24,716 nucleotides of DNA. Origin: Stenotrophomonas sp. UBA2124 (GTDB lineage: Bacteria; Pseudomonadota; Gammaproteobacteria; Xanthomonadales; Xanthomonadaceae). Positions 14,820 through 21,990 of this stretch are shown here, piece by piece. Made by a program: the position numbers and the translations under genes. The DNA lies in assembly GCA_002329155.1 (NCBI GenBank), contig DCXY01000033.1, positions 16,751 through 41,466 on the forward strand, written 5' to 3'. The notes under the pieces were generated by a model. It worked only from the letters and a program-made list of their open reading frames with translations. It was not told the origin of the DNA and ran no database searches. Within the stretch, counting starts at the first letter, position 1, and every line of letters begins with the position of its first letter.

Positions 14820-15254
14820 TTACAGCAGAGGCTTGATGCGTGCCGCGGCATCGCGCGCGGCGTACAGCAGGATGGCCAGCGAAGTATCGGCGTGGCCCAA
14901 TGCCGCCAGCGTGTATGGGCGGTCGGCGCCCACACGCACCAGCACCATGCTGCCCTGCGAGGTGGACATGGTCACGTAGTCGGCCGTTGTCAGGCCAAGC
15001 TCGCGCGACAGAGTCTCACCCAGGGTCAAAAAGGAGTTGGTCATCGCCGACAGGCGGCGGGGGTCGAGCTTGTTCTGCGAGCGGCAGGCGATGGCGCGGC
15101 CATCACCGGTGGAGACCAGCAGCATCGAAATACCGACATTGTTCTGGATTACCGAACCCAGTTCCGCTTCCAGCACCTGGCCGTCCACGGTCACGGAAGG
15201 CGCGCCTGCGTCGTGCATCTTCGCCCTCACTTTTTCGAGTGTTGCCAGTTCCAC
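14820..15254 (-). CDS. Roadblock/LC7-type protein (first copy)
   Basis: This 144-residue protein is the first gene of the operon and has the Roadblock/LC7 pattern: SVIQNNVGISMLLVSTGDG (34-52), the helical SAMTNSFLTLGETLSREL (69-86) and strands YVTMSTSQGSMVLVRVG (93-109) with a final helix to residue 144. The start is a GTG preceded by AGGGGG at a good distance. An internal ATG at codon 13 is possible but would lose part of the first helix. Sequence identity with the second copy is low by eye, so the two probably have different roles, for example as a heterodimer. It lies 155 bp upstream of the second copy. Confidence 0.8.
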   Translation of the reverse strand: MELATLEKVRAKMHDAGAPSVTVDGQVLEAELGSVIQNNVGISMLLVSTGDGRAIACRSQNKLDPRRLSAMTNSFLTLGETLSRELGLTTADYVTMSTSQGSMVLVRVGADRPYTLAALGHADTSLAILLYAARDAAARIKPLL

Positions 15255-15404
15255 TTCCAGCCCCCTGTAAGCTGTCTTCTCTCAGGTGAACTGGGTCGTG
15301 CCCAAAGCGGGACACAGTTCACTTTCTGCGAGTATGGGTGTGAATACGTGGATGCCATGTGAAATGGCATTGACAATGAACCGCGCAGTCAGGTTCAAAT
15401 ACGG
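15255..15404 (-). promoter_or_regulatory. Leader region of the Roadblock/GTPase operon with inverted repeats
   Basis: Two perfect inverted repeats lie upstream of the first Roadblock gene: GTGAACTG/CAGTTCAC (15286-15293 with 15315-15322, 21-nt spacer) and ATGCCAT/ATGGCAT (15352-15370, 5-nt spacer). The second could be an operator for a dimeric regulator. I found no promoter with both hexamers good on the minus strand. thiL ends at 15405, so the operon could also be reached by read-through. Confidence 0.45.
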
Positions 15405-16391
15405 TCAGGGTTCAGAAAAGTGGTTGAAGCCGGGCCGCATCACCAGCGAATCCGCACCTTCAGCCGGCCGCACCTGCATGCCTTGACCGGCGGACACGCG
15501 GCCAATGCGGCTGGCGCCGGGCGCCACGCCGGCAAGAGCCTGGGCCACCTGCGTGCGGCGTGATGCCGGCGCGGTGAAGCACAGTTCGTAATCATCACCT
15601 GCACCGGAGCGCAATGCCTGGAAACGTTCACCCGCGTGCAGCGCATCGGCGGCGTGCGAAGCCGGCAGCGCCGACAGCCACACCTCGGCGGCCACGCCAC
15701 TGCGTTCGCAGATATGCCCAAGATCAGCCAGCAGGCCATCGGATACATCCACCGCTGCCGTCGCCACGCCACGCAGTGCCTGGCCTGCGCCCAGCCGCGG
15801 CGTGGGCCGTGCCAGGCGCAGGCGCAGGTATTCGGTGGCGACATCACTAGCGGCGCGGCTGACATCGAGCACGCCTTGTTGCCACAGCGCCAGCGCAAGG
15901 CCCGCCTCACCAGGTACACCGGTTACCCAGATGTCATCGCCCGGCTGCGCGCCATCGCGGCGCAGCGCCTGGCCTTCCGGCACCCAGCCCATCGCGGTGA
16001 TCGAGATGGCCAGCGGGCCGCGCGTGGTATCACCGCCCACCAGCGCCATGCCGTGCAGGTCGGCAAGCGCGAAGAACCCATCGGCGAAGGCATCCACCCA
16101 CACAGGCGACGCCTCGGGCAGCGAGAGCGACAGCGTGCACCACGCCGGCTGCGCGCCCATTGCGGCCAGGTCGGACAGGTTCACCGCCAGCGCCTTCCAG
16201 CCGATGTCGCCGGGCGGTGTTTCCACAGGGAAATGCACGCCGGCGTTGAGTGTGTCGGTGGTGACCACCAGCTGCTGCCCGGCCGGCATGCGCAGCAGCG
16301 CCGCATCGTCGCCTATGCCCAGCGCGATGTCGGCACGCGCGCCGGTACGGCGGCGGATGCGCTCGATCAGGCCGAACTCATCAAGGCTCAT
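15405..16391 (-). CDS. thiL: Thiamine-monophosphate kinase ThiL
   Basis: ThiL phosphorylates thiamine monophosphate with ATP to the active cofactor thiamine diphosphate, in the cytoplasm. The 328-residue protein opens MSLDEFGLIERI, has the PurM/AIR-synthase-type metal-ATP motif LGIGDDAALL at 24-33, VVTTDTLNAGVHF (42-54) and NLSDLAAMGA (71-80). It continues with GGDTTRGP and, near two-thirds, DVSDGLLADLGHI. These are the conserved ThiL signatures. The ATG has GGGAG upstream. It is the last gene of the rib-nusB-thiL cluster, 93 bp after nusB, an order common in gammaproteobacteria. Confidence 0.95.
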   Translation of the reverse strand: MSLDEFGLIERIRRRTGARADIALGIGDDAALLRMPAGQQLVVTTDTLNAGVHFPVETPPGDIGWKALAVNLSDLAAMGAQPAWCTLSLSLPEASPVWVDAFADGFFALADLHGMALVGGDTTRGPLAISITAMGWVPEGQALRRDGAQPGDDIWVTGVPGEAGLALALWQQGVLDVSRAASDVATEYLRLRLARPTPRLGAGQALRGVATAAVDVSDGLLADLGHICERSGVAAEVWLSALPASHAADALHAGERFQALRSGAGDDYELCFTAPASRRTQVAQALAGVAPGASRIGRVSAGQGMQVRPAEGADSLVMRPGFNHFSEP

Positions 16392-16484
16392 GCATGCGCT
16401 CCCTCTGAAACGACGACGCCGGCGCCGATGATGCCGGCCCCGGCGTGGTCATGGAACCGGCAGGCGGCCGTGGCCACCTGCGGC

Positions 16485-16964
16485 TTACTGGCCGGACTCG
16501 GCCTTGCGCCACTCCACGGCAGCGCGGTCGAGCACGCCGTTGACGTAGGTGTGGCCGTGCTCGGAGCCGAACCGCTTGGCGGTTTCGATGGCTTCGTTGA
16601 TCACCACGCGGTACGGCACGTCCAGGCGGTAGCGAAGCTCGTAGGCGGCCACGCGCAGCACCGCGCGCTCGATGGCGTCCACTTCTTCCACGCCACGGTC
16701 CACGAACGGGGCCAGCGCCTCGTCCAGGTCGCGGCGGTGGTCGAGCACGCCACGGAGCAGGTTCTCGAAATAGGCCAGGTCGGCCACTTCATGCGCCTGC
16801 TCGTGGGCAAACTGGGCCAGCAGCGATTCGGCGTTGCCACCTGAAATCTGCCAGGCATAGATGGCCTGCAGCGCGCGGCGGCGGGCGCGCGAGCGCAGCA
16901 CCGGGTCCACGCCGTCGCGGCGTACGTGCTTGCCGCCGGGCCTGCCGTTGTTCTTCGTGTTCAT
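16485..16964 (-). CDS. nusB: Transcription antitermination protein NusB
   Basis: NusB binds the boxA RNA together with NusE (S10) and is part of the antitermination complex on rRNA operons. The 159-residue all-helical protein shows the family N-terminus SRARRRALQAIYAWQIS (25-41). It ends with the conserved VPYRVVINEAIETAKRFGSEHGHTYVNGVLD block, quoted here only in part: NEAIETAKRFG and YVNGVLD. The ATG overlaps the ribH stop as ATGA, so translation is coupled. Confidence 0.95.
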   Translation of the reverse strand: MNTKNNGRPGGKHVRRDGVDPVLRSRARRRALQAIYAWQISGGNAESLLAQFAHEQAHEVADLAYFENLLRGVLDHRRDLDEALAPFVDRGVEEVDAIERAVLRVAAYELRYRLDVPYRVVINEAIETAKRFGSEHGHTYVNGVLDRAAVEWRKAESGQ

Positions 16965-17428
16965 GGCAGTTGCTCCAGCAGGTTGACCATTTCCAATGCC
17001 GCGATCGCGGCTTCCTCACCCTTGTTGCCGTGGCTGCCACCGGCACGTGCCTCGGCATCCTCCACCCGCTCCACCGCCAGCACGCCGTTGAGCACCGGCA
17101 CGCCGAAATCGAGCTGGGCGCGCATCAGGGCTTCGGCGCAGCGGTCGGCGACGTGTTCGTAGTGGCGGGTGTCGCCACGGATCACGCAGCCCAGCGTGAT
17201 GATGGCCGCATGCTTGCCGGCAGCGGCCAGGCGCGCGGCCACCAGCGGAATTTCCCAGGCGCCGGGCACGCGCACCACGTCGATGGCGCCCTCGCCGATG
17301 CCATTGCCGGACAGGCTCTGCCGTGCACCGGCCACCAGCACATCGGTGATGCGGGCGTTCCAGCGGCTGGCGATGATGGCGAAACGGGCCGATCCGGCCG
17401 GGCGGAGGTCGCCTTCGTAATGGCTCAT
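16961..17428 (-). CDS. ribH: 6,7-dimethyl-8-ribityllumazine synthase
   Basis: RibH condenses 5-amino-6-ribitylaminouracil with 3,4-dihydroxy-2-butanone 4-phosphate, the penultimate step of riboflavin synthesis. It usually assembles into a pentamer or an icosahedral capsid. The 155 residues include RFAIIASRWNARITD (15-29), VVRVPGAWEIPL (51-62), and GCVIRGDTRHYEHVAD (80-95), which holds the catalytic histidine. The start is the ATG giving MSHYEGDL. An in-frame extension to 17446 adds six residues and is less likely. It lies 148 bp after ribBA and overlaps nusB by 4 bp. Confidence 0.95.
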   Translation of the reverse strand: MSHYEGDLRPAGSARFAIIASRWNARITDVLVAGARQSLSGNGIGEGAIDVVRVPGAWEIPLVAARLAAAGKHAAIITLGCVIRGDTRHYEHVADRCAEALMRAQLDFGVPVLNGVLAVERVEDAEARAGGSHGNKGEEAAIAALEMVNLLEQLP

Positions 17429-17576
17429 GGCGTGTGGGGGATGCAAAAGGGTGGGTCAGTTTAACGTGTGCGGGCACCGGCCGGGGCCGCGCCAGCTGAA
17501 GTGAGGCATGTGGCCGGTGGCAGGGCGGTCGCGCGCCCCTGCGCTTCGTTCACCGTTGCCGCTGTGTGCCCCGCCT

Positions 17577-18671
17577 TCAGGCCGGCACGGTTTCCACGAT
17601 TTCCAGCCCATAACCGGCCAGGCCGATCTGCCGGCGCGGGGTGCCCAGCACGCGCAGCTTGCCCAGGCCCAGGTCGGACAGAATCTGCGCGCCGGCACCA
17701 TTGCGGCGCCACTGGCCCACGTCCTTGCTCTTGCCGGTGGCCTCGGGCTGCGCACGCAGGCGGGCCAGCAGCGCGCTGCTGTCGCGCGGGGCCGACAGCA
17801 CCACCATCACGCCGCTGCCTGCAACGTCGATGGCACGCAGGGCGTCGGTGGCGGCCACGCCGAAATCATCGCGGCGCCAGTGCAGCAGGTCGGCCAGCGG
17901 GTTTTCCACCTGCACGCGCACCAGGGTGGGCGTAGCCTTGTCCGGCGTGCCGCGCACCAGGGCGAAGTGCAGGTCGTGGGCGATGCGGTCGCGGTAGGTG
18001 ATCAGCTGGAATGGGCCGAACTCGGTGCTGATCTCGCGCTCGTCCACGCGCTCGACGGTGTGCTCGGTGGCCAGCCGGTAGGCGATGAGGTCGGCGATGG
18101 AGCCGATCTTCAGGCCATGCTCGCGGGCAAACACCTCCAGCTCCGGGCGCCGCGCCATGGTGCCGTCGGCATTGAGGATCTCCACCAGCACGCCGGCCGC
18201 TTCCAGCCCGGCCATGCGCGGCAGGTCGCTGGCCGCCTCGGTGTGGCCGGCACGGGTCAGCACGCCGCCCGGCTGGGCGGTGAGCGGGAAGATGTGGCCC
18301 GGCTGGGTCAGGTCGGCCGGCCTGGCGTCGGGCTTGATCGCGGTGCGGATGGTGTGGGCGCGGTCATAGGCGGAAATGCCGGTGGTCACGCCTTCGGCCG
18401 CCTCGATGCTGACGGTGAAGTTGGTGTGGAACTGCGCGGTGTTGTGCTGGACCATCGGCATCAGCCCCAGCTGCGCGGTGCGCTCGCGGGTCACCGACAG
18501 GCACACCAGGCCACGCGCGTGGGTGACCATGAAGTTGATGTCCGACGGCTTGACCAGCTCGGCGGCCATGATCAGGTCGCCTTCGTTCTCGCGGTCCTCG
18601 TCATCGACGATGACGACCATGCGGCCAGCGCGGATTTCTTCCAGCAGTTCGGGAACGGGGGCAAAACTCAT
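17577..18671 (-). CDS. ribBA: 3,4-dihydroxy-2-butanone 4-phosphate synthase with degenerate GTP cyclohydrolase II domain (RibBX-type)
   Basis: The N-terminal half (about 1-205) is an intact RibB domain that makes 3,4-dihydroxy-2-butanone 4-phosphate from ribulose 5-phosphate. It shows DDEDRENEGDL (23-33), HTNF (82-85) and PGHIFPL (124-130), TRAGHTEAA (139-147). The C-terminal half (about 210-364) aligns in outline with GTP cyclohydrolase II (RibA), but the zinc-binding cysteines are absent. The only cysteine in the whole protein is Cys58, and the catalytic region reads VENPLADLLHWRRDDFG. The second domain is therefore almost certainly not a cyclohydrolase. Such hybrids are known as RibBX. The ATG overlaps the ribE stop by 4 bp. 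Confidence 0.93.
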   Translation of the reverse strand: MSFAPVPELLEEIRAGRMVVIVDDEDRENEGDLIMAAELVKPSDINFMVTHARGLVCLSVTRERTAQLGLMPMVQHNTAQFHTNFTVSIEAAEGVTTGISAYDRAHTIRTAIKPDARPADLTQPGHIFPLTAQPGGVLTRAGHTEAASDLPRMAGLEAAGVLVEILNADGTMARRPELEVFAREHGLKIGSIADLIAYRLATEHTVERVDEREISTEFGPFQLITYRDRIAHDLHFALVRGTPDKATPTLVRVQVENPLADLLHWRRDDFGVAATDALRAIDVAGSGVMVVLSAPRDSSALLARLRAQPEATGKSKDVGQWRRNGAGAQILSDLGLGKLRVLGTPRRQIGLAGYGLEIVETVPA

Positions 18672-19270
18672 TTCGTGGCTCCTTGGCCCAGCAGGCGCTC
18701 GACGTAGCGGGCAACCAGATCGATTTCAAGATTCACCGCACTGCCCACGCCGGTGGCGGAGAACGCGGTATTGGCGACGGTGTGCGGAATCAGCGCCACC
18801 TCGAAGCCTTCGTCATCGGCCTCGTTGACGGTGAGGCTGACGCCGTCCACGCAGATCGAGCCTTTCTTGGCGATGTAGCGCAGCAGCGCCTTGGGCGCGG
18901 CGAAACGCCAGCGCAGCGCGCGTGCATCCTCGTGGATGGACAGCACCTGCCCCACGCCATCGACGTGGCCACTGACCAGATGGCCGCCCAGCCGGTCGGT
19001 GGGGCGCATGGCGCGCTCGAGGTTGACCACCGCGCCTTCGGCCAATTTACCGAGCGTGGTGAGGTCGAGGGTTTCGGTGGAGGCATCGGCCTGAAAGCTG
19101 CTGCCATCGAATGCGATGACGGTCAGGCAGACGCCGTTGACGGCGATGCTCTCGCCCATCTGCACCTGCTCGAACGGCAGGTTGCCCACGTTGAAGGTAA
19201 AGCGGACGTCGCCGCCGATGGGTTCGCGTGCGGCCAGACGGCCGACGCCTTCGATGATTCCGGTAAACAC
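18668..19270 (-). CDS. ribE: Riboflavin synthase alpha subunit
   Basis: This enzyme dismutates two molecules of 6,7-dimethyl-8-ribityllumazine to riboflavin, the final step of the pathway. The 200 residues contain two tandem lumazine-binding domains: one opens FTGIIEGVG and carries MGESIAVNGVCLTV, and the second carries GHLVSGHVDGVG and KKGSICVDGVSLTV. The start is a GTG preceded by GGAG 7 bp upstream, giving the family N-terminus (M)FTGIIE. The open frame to 19312 would add 14 unconserved residues. It is the first gene after the FMN riboswitch. It is named ribE in E. coli-like nomenclature (ribC in some genomes). Confidence 0.95.
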   Translation of the reverse strand: MFTGIIEGVGRLAAREPIGGDVRFTFNVGNLPFEQVQMGESIAVNGVCLTVIAFDGSSFQADASTETLDLTTLGKLAEGAVVNLERAMRPTDRLGGHLVSGHVDGVGQVLSIHEDARALRWRFAAPKALLRYIAKKGSICVDGVSLTVNEADDEGFEVALIPHTVANTAFSATGVGSAVNLEIDLVARYVERLLGQGATK

Positions 19271-19342
19271 TAACGTTCTCCGCAGGAGTGAGCGAAAAAC
19301 GCCGCAAGGCAAGGCGCACGCGCCCGCAAAGGCCCGTGGCGC

Positions 19343-19484
19343 CGTCTTCTTTCATCCGGACTATGACCGTCGGCTCCGGCATTCGACCGGATCTGCTGAC
19401 CCCCGGCCGGGGGCCGGGGCGCTCGCGGGCTCATGCCCGAAGGCACCTACCGCCGGTGGGGAATCGCACCCCGCCCTGAAGACG
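19343..19484 (-). promoter_or_regulatory. FMN riboswitch (RFN element)
   Basis: On the minus strand the conserved RFN segments occur in order: GTCTTCAGGGCGGGGTG, ATTCCCCACCGGCGGTA, GAGCCCGCGAGCG, GGTCAGCAGATCCGGT, GGAGCCGACGGT, and AGTCCGGATGAAAGAAGA. Helix P1 is CGTCTTC (19484-19478) paired with GAAGACG (19349-19343). It ends 72 nt upstream of the ribE GTG. Between them a weak hairpin followed by T5 (19299-19295) could be the terminator part of the switch. FMN binding should reduce expression of ribE and the genes behind it. Confidence 0.96.
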
Positions 19485-19513
19485 TTTGTGGTTGCCGGCG
19501 AACCGGCCGGCGC

Positions 19514-19519
19514 ATTGTA
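19514..19519 (-). promoter_or_regulatory. Candidate -10 element upstream of the FMN riboswitch
   Basis: TACAAT on the minus strand lies about 30 bp upstream of the riboswitch P1 helix. The -35 is poor. It is the best candidate for the start of the rib operon transcript. Confidence 0.4.
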
Positions 19520-19559
19520 CCAGTGCTTCCGGAGGGCTGGCTTAATGTGAAAATTTCGT

Positions 19560-19565
19560 TACAAT
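19560..19565 (+). promoter_or_regulatory. Candidate -10 element of the Ax21-like gene
   Basis: TACAAT on the plus strand follows an AT-rich stretch (19543-19559) and lies about 85 bp upstream of the ATG. No strong -35 hexamer is seen. It is divergent from, and about 40 bp away from, the rib operon -10 candidate. Confidence 0.45.
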
Positions 19566-19649
19566 TCGCCCCGCCGCGACATGAGGTCACGGCCCCGGCC
19601 TGCAACAGGTCGGCCGACACGGATATCGATTTCTGAGAGAGAGAACCCG

Positions 19650-20270
19650 ATGCGCAAGACCCTGATTCTGGCTGCCCTGCTGGCTGCCGCCCCCGTTGCC
19701 GCCTCCGCGGCTGACCTGAGCTACACCTATGTTGAAGGCGGCGCCACCCAGGTCCGCATCAACGACGATTTCCTGGACGACCCGCACGCCGGCGGCGGCT
19801 ACCTGCGTGGTTCGTTCGCCATTGCCGAGCAGGTCAATGTGTTCGGTGGCTACTCGCGCGTGTCCAAGAGCTACGGCCTGGGCGACGGCGCACGCATCAA
19901 GTACGAGCTGGGCCAGCCGGAGCTGGGCATCGGCTACCACATGAACCTGAGCGACCGCGTGGACTTCACCACCGACATCGCATGGCTGCGCCTGAACGCC
20001 GAAGCCAAGTACAGCGAGCCGGGTTACAGCGAGCGCATCAAGGACCACACCAATGCCGGCCGCGCCACGCTGGGCATCCGTGGCACCCCGTCGCCGCGTA
20101 CCGAAGCCTGGGTCAAGGCCGGCGTGATCGACGGCAGCGACCTGGACACCGAGTTCGTCGGCGTGCTGGGCGGCCAGGTCAAGTTCAACAAGACCTGGGG
20201 CCTGGTGGCCGAAGCGCAGTGGATCAACGACATTTCGCAGTACTCGTTCGGCGTGCGCGCCAGCTTCTGA
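19650..20270 (+). CDS. Ax21-like small outer-membrane beta-barrel protein
   Basis: The 206-residue product has a clear signal peptide, MRKTLILAALLAAAPVAASA, with cleavage after about residue 20. The mature part starts DLSYTYVEGG and then alternates short amphipathic strands such as GYLRGSFAIAEQVNVFGGY, PELGIGYHMNLSDRVDF and YSFGVRASF. It ends in phenylalanine, the usual outer-membrane barrel signature. The SYTYVEGG opening and overall plan recall the Ax21 family of Xanthomonas and Stenotrophomonas. A generic opacity-type porin is the alternative. The start is the ATG after GAGAGAGAGAA. The gene interrupts what would otherwise be a ribD-ribE arrangement and has its own terminator. Confidence 0.8.
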   Translation: MRKTLILAALLAAAPVAASAADLSYTYVEGGATQVRINDDFLDDPHAGGGYLRGSFAIAEQVNVFGGYSRVSKSYGLGDGARIKYELGQPELGIGYHMNLSDRVDFTTDIAWLRLNAEAKYSEPGYSERIKDHTNAGRATLGIRGTPSPRTEAWVKAGVIDGSDLDTEFVGVLGGQVKFNKTWGLVAEAQWINDISQYSFGVRASF

Positions 20271-20295
20271 TCCAGCGGTAACGGAACAGATGCAG

Positions 20296-20324
20296 ACGGG
20301 AGCCTCGCGGCTCCCGTTTTTTTT
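20296..20324 (+). terminator. Rho-independent terminator after the Ax21-like gene
   Basis: A perfect 9-bp stem ACGGGAGCC/GGCTCCCGT has a TCGC loop and ends in a run of eight T (20317-20324) on the plus strand. It lies 26 bp after the stop codon and separates this gene from the converging ribD. Confidence 0.92.
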
Positions 20325-20357
20325 GCGTCGATTCCCGTTGCGCGGACTGCGCGCGCT

Positions 20358-21446
20358 TCACGCCACCCGCAGCAGCAGGCGCAGGTCATCGCCCAGCATG
20401 CGGGCGTCGGCCACGTGCAGGCGCCGTGCCTGTGCCATGTGCGCGATGCCGAGCCCCGCCAGCAGCGGGCGCGCGTCGTCGCCCATCAGCAGCGGCGCGA
20501 CATACAGCAGCAGCTCATCGACAAGGCCGGCGCTGAGCAGCGCACCACATAGGGTGGGTCCTGCTTCGACATGCACCTCGTTGATGCCGCGCTCGGCCAG
20601 CAGCGCCATCACCGCATGCAGGTCGAAGCGGCCATCGTCGCGCAGCGGTGCGGCGGCGAAGTCGGCGCCCTCAAGCATGGGTGGCGTGCTGATTGGTGCA
20701 TGCAGATACAGCGTTGGTGCGTCGCCTTCGCGTACGCGGCGGCAGCCCAGCGTGCGCAGGTTGGCATCGAGCACCACCCGCAGCGGTGGCAGAAAGTCGC
20801 CTTCGGCAGGGCGTGCGGTCAGTTGCGGGTCATCGGCCAGCACCGTGGCCGCGCCGGTGAGGATGGCACCGGCACGCGCACGCCAACACTGCACATCGGC
20901 ACGCGCCGCCTCGCCGGTGATCCACTTGGATTCACCATTGGCCATCGCTGTACGCCCGTCCAGGCTGCCGGCCAGCTTCACCCGAACGAATGGGCGCGCA
21001 CGTTCCACACGCGACAGGAAGCCACGGTTGAGCTGGCGTGCCTTGTCGCCCATCAGGCCCTCCTCCACCGTGATGCCGGCCTGGCGCAGCAGCGCGAAAC
21101 CACCGCCGTCCACATCCGGAAACGGGTCGCCCATGGCCGCAACCACCCGCGCCACGCCTGCTTCAATCAGCGCCAGCGCGCATGGCGGCGTGCGCCCGTA
21201 ATGCGCGCACGGCTCCAGCGTCACATAGGCGGTGGCACCGCGCGCCTGCATGCCTGCCTGGCGCAGTGCGAACACTTCGGCATGCGGGCCACCGGCCCGC
21301 TGGTGCCAGCCTTCGCCCACCACCTGTTCAGCCTGCGCGATGACACAGCCGACCATCGGATTGGGCCGTGTGGTCCATGCGCCCCGCTCGGCCAGGCGCA
21401 GCGCGCGGGCCATCAGCAGGTGGTCGGTGGCGGAGAATTCGGTCAT
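20358..21446 (-). CDS. ribD: Bifunctional diaminohydroxyphosphoribosylaminopyrimidine deaminase / 5-amino-6-(5-phosphoribosylamino)uracil reductase RibD
   Basis: RibD carries out the second and third steps of riboflavin synthesis: deamination of the pyrimidine ring, then NADPH-dependent reduction of the ribose. The 362-residue protein has an N-terminal deaminase domain (about 1-145) with the zinc motif HAEV (His55, Glu57) and P-C80-A-H with PP-C89. The reductase domain (about 147-362) shows RPFVRVKLAGSLDGRTAM and the late GPTLCGALL. The start is the ATG giving MTEFSATDHLLM. The 15-residue upstream extension is not conserved. It lies 73 bp after the GNAT gene and is separated from the other rib genes by the Ax21-like gene. 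Confidence 0.95.
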   Translation of the reverse strand: MTEFSATDHLLMARALRLAERGAWTTRPNPMVGCVIAQAEQVVGEGWHQRAGGPHAEVFALRQAGMQARGATAYVTLEPCAHYGRTPPCALALIEAGVARVVAAMGDPFPDVDGGGFALLRQAGITVEEGLMGDKARQLNRGFLSRVERARPFVRVKLAGSLDGRTAMANGESKWITGEAARADVQCWRARAGAILTGAATVLADDPQLTARPAEGDFLPPLRVVLDANLRTLGCRRVREGDAPTLYLHAPISTPPMLEGADFAAAPLRDDGRFDLHAVMALLAERGINEVHVEAGPTLCGALLSAGLVDELLLYVAPLLMGDDARPLLAGLGIAHMAQARRLHVADARMLGDDLRLLLRVA

Positions 21447-21519
21447 CGGCAAACCTCGGAACGAGCGTGGCCACACGGGCCGTGCAGGCAATCAATGCGC
21501 CCAGTGTAGGCGCTGGCGC

Positions 21520-21990
21520 TCAGGCCGTGCCGGTATCGATGCGCAGCACGCGGATGGCCAGCGGCCCCAGCTGCAACTGCGCATGCAGCTGCCACCCCAG
21601 CGACTCATACCAGGCCACCATCGGCGGCTCGCAGTACAGGTACAGGTGCGGCACGCCCAGCGCCGCCGCCTGCGCCACGCAATGCGCCACCAGCGCGCGG
21701 CCCACACCACGGCCACGTGCTTCAGGGGCCACATACAGCGAGGCCAGCCATGGCGACCAGCCGCGTATCTGTTCGTGATCGTCATGCAGCAGGCTTACCG
21801 AACCCAGCCAGCCACGTGCCTCCTCGGCCAGCCAACTGCAGGGAATGGCATCGCGTGTCTGCGCCCGCAGTTCGGCTTCGGCCTGTTCAAGCGTCCACTC
21901 CGGCAGCAGGGTGCCGAAGGCCTGGACATGGGCGGCAGCCAGGGCGGGCAGACAGCCCGGGCGGTCATGCAGATTGACGATGCGCCACAC
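21520..21990 (-). CDS. GNAT family N-acetyltransferase
   Basis: A 156-residue acetyl-CoA-dependent acyltransferase of the GNAT superfamily, with unknown acceptor. Motif A, the CoA pyrophosphate-binding loop, is seen as LASLYVAPEARGRGVGRALV (82-101). The later LYLYCEPPMVAWYESLGW is the usual motif B with the Tyr that can act as general acid. The start is a GTG that directly follows the nrdR stop codon, so translation is coupled. Its place between nrdR and ribD suggests cotranscription, but gives no hint about the substrate. Confidence 0.88.
   Translation of the reverse strand: MWRIVNLHDRPGCLPALAAAHVQAFGTLLPEWTLEQAEAELRAQTRDAIPCSWLAEEARGWLGSVSLLHDDHEQIRGWSPWLASLYVAPEARGRGVGRALVAHCVAQAAALGVPHLYLYCEPPMVAWYESLGWQLHAQLQLGPLAIRVLRIDTGTA

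Noticed and set aside
15370..15375. TTGACA on the plus strand, considered as a promoter
   Set aside because: The hexamer 17 bp downstream is GTTCAA and the only gene beyond is thiL on the opposite strand.
17429..17576. 148-bp gap between ribBA and ribH, considered as holding a second promoter or gene
   Set aside because: Only a weak TAAACT was seen, without a -35, and no ORF with a ribosome-binding site.
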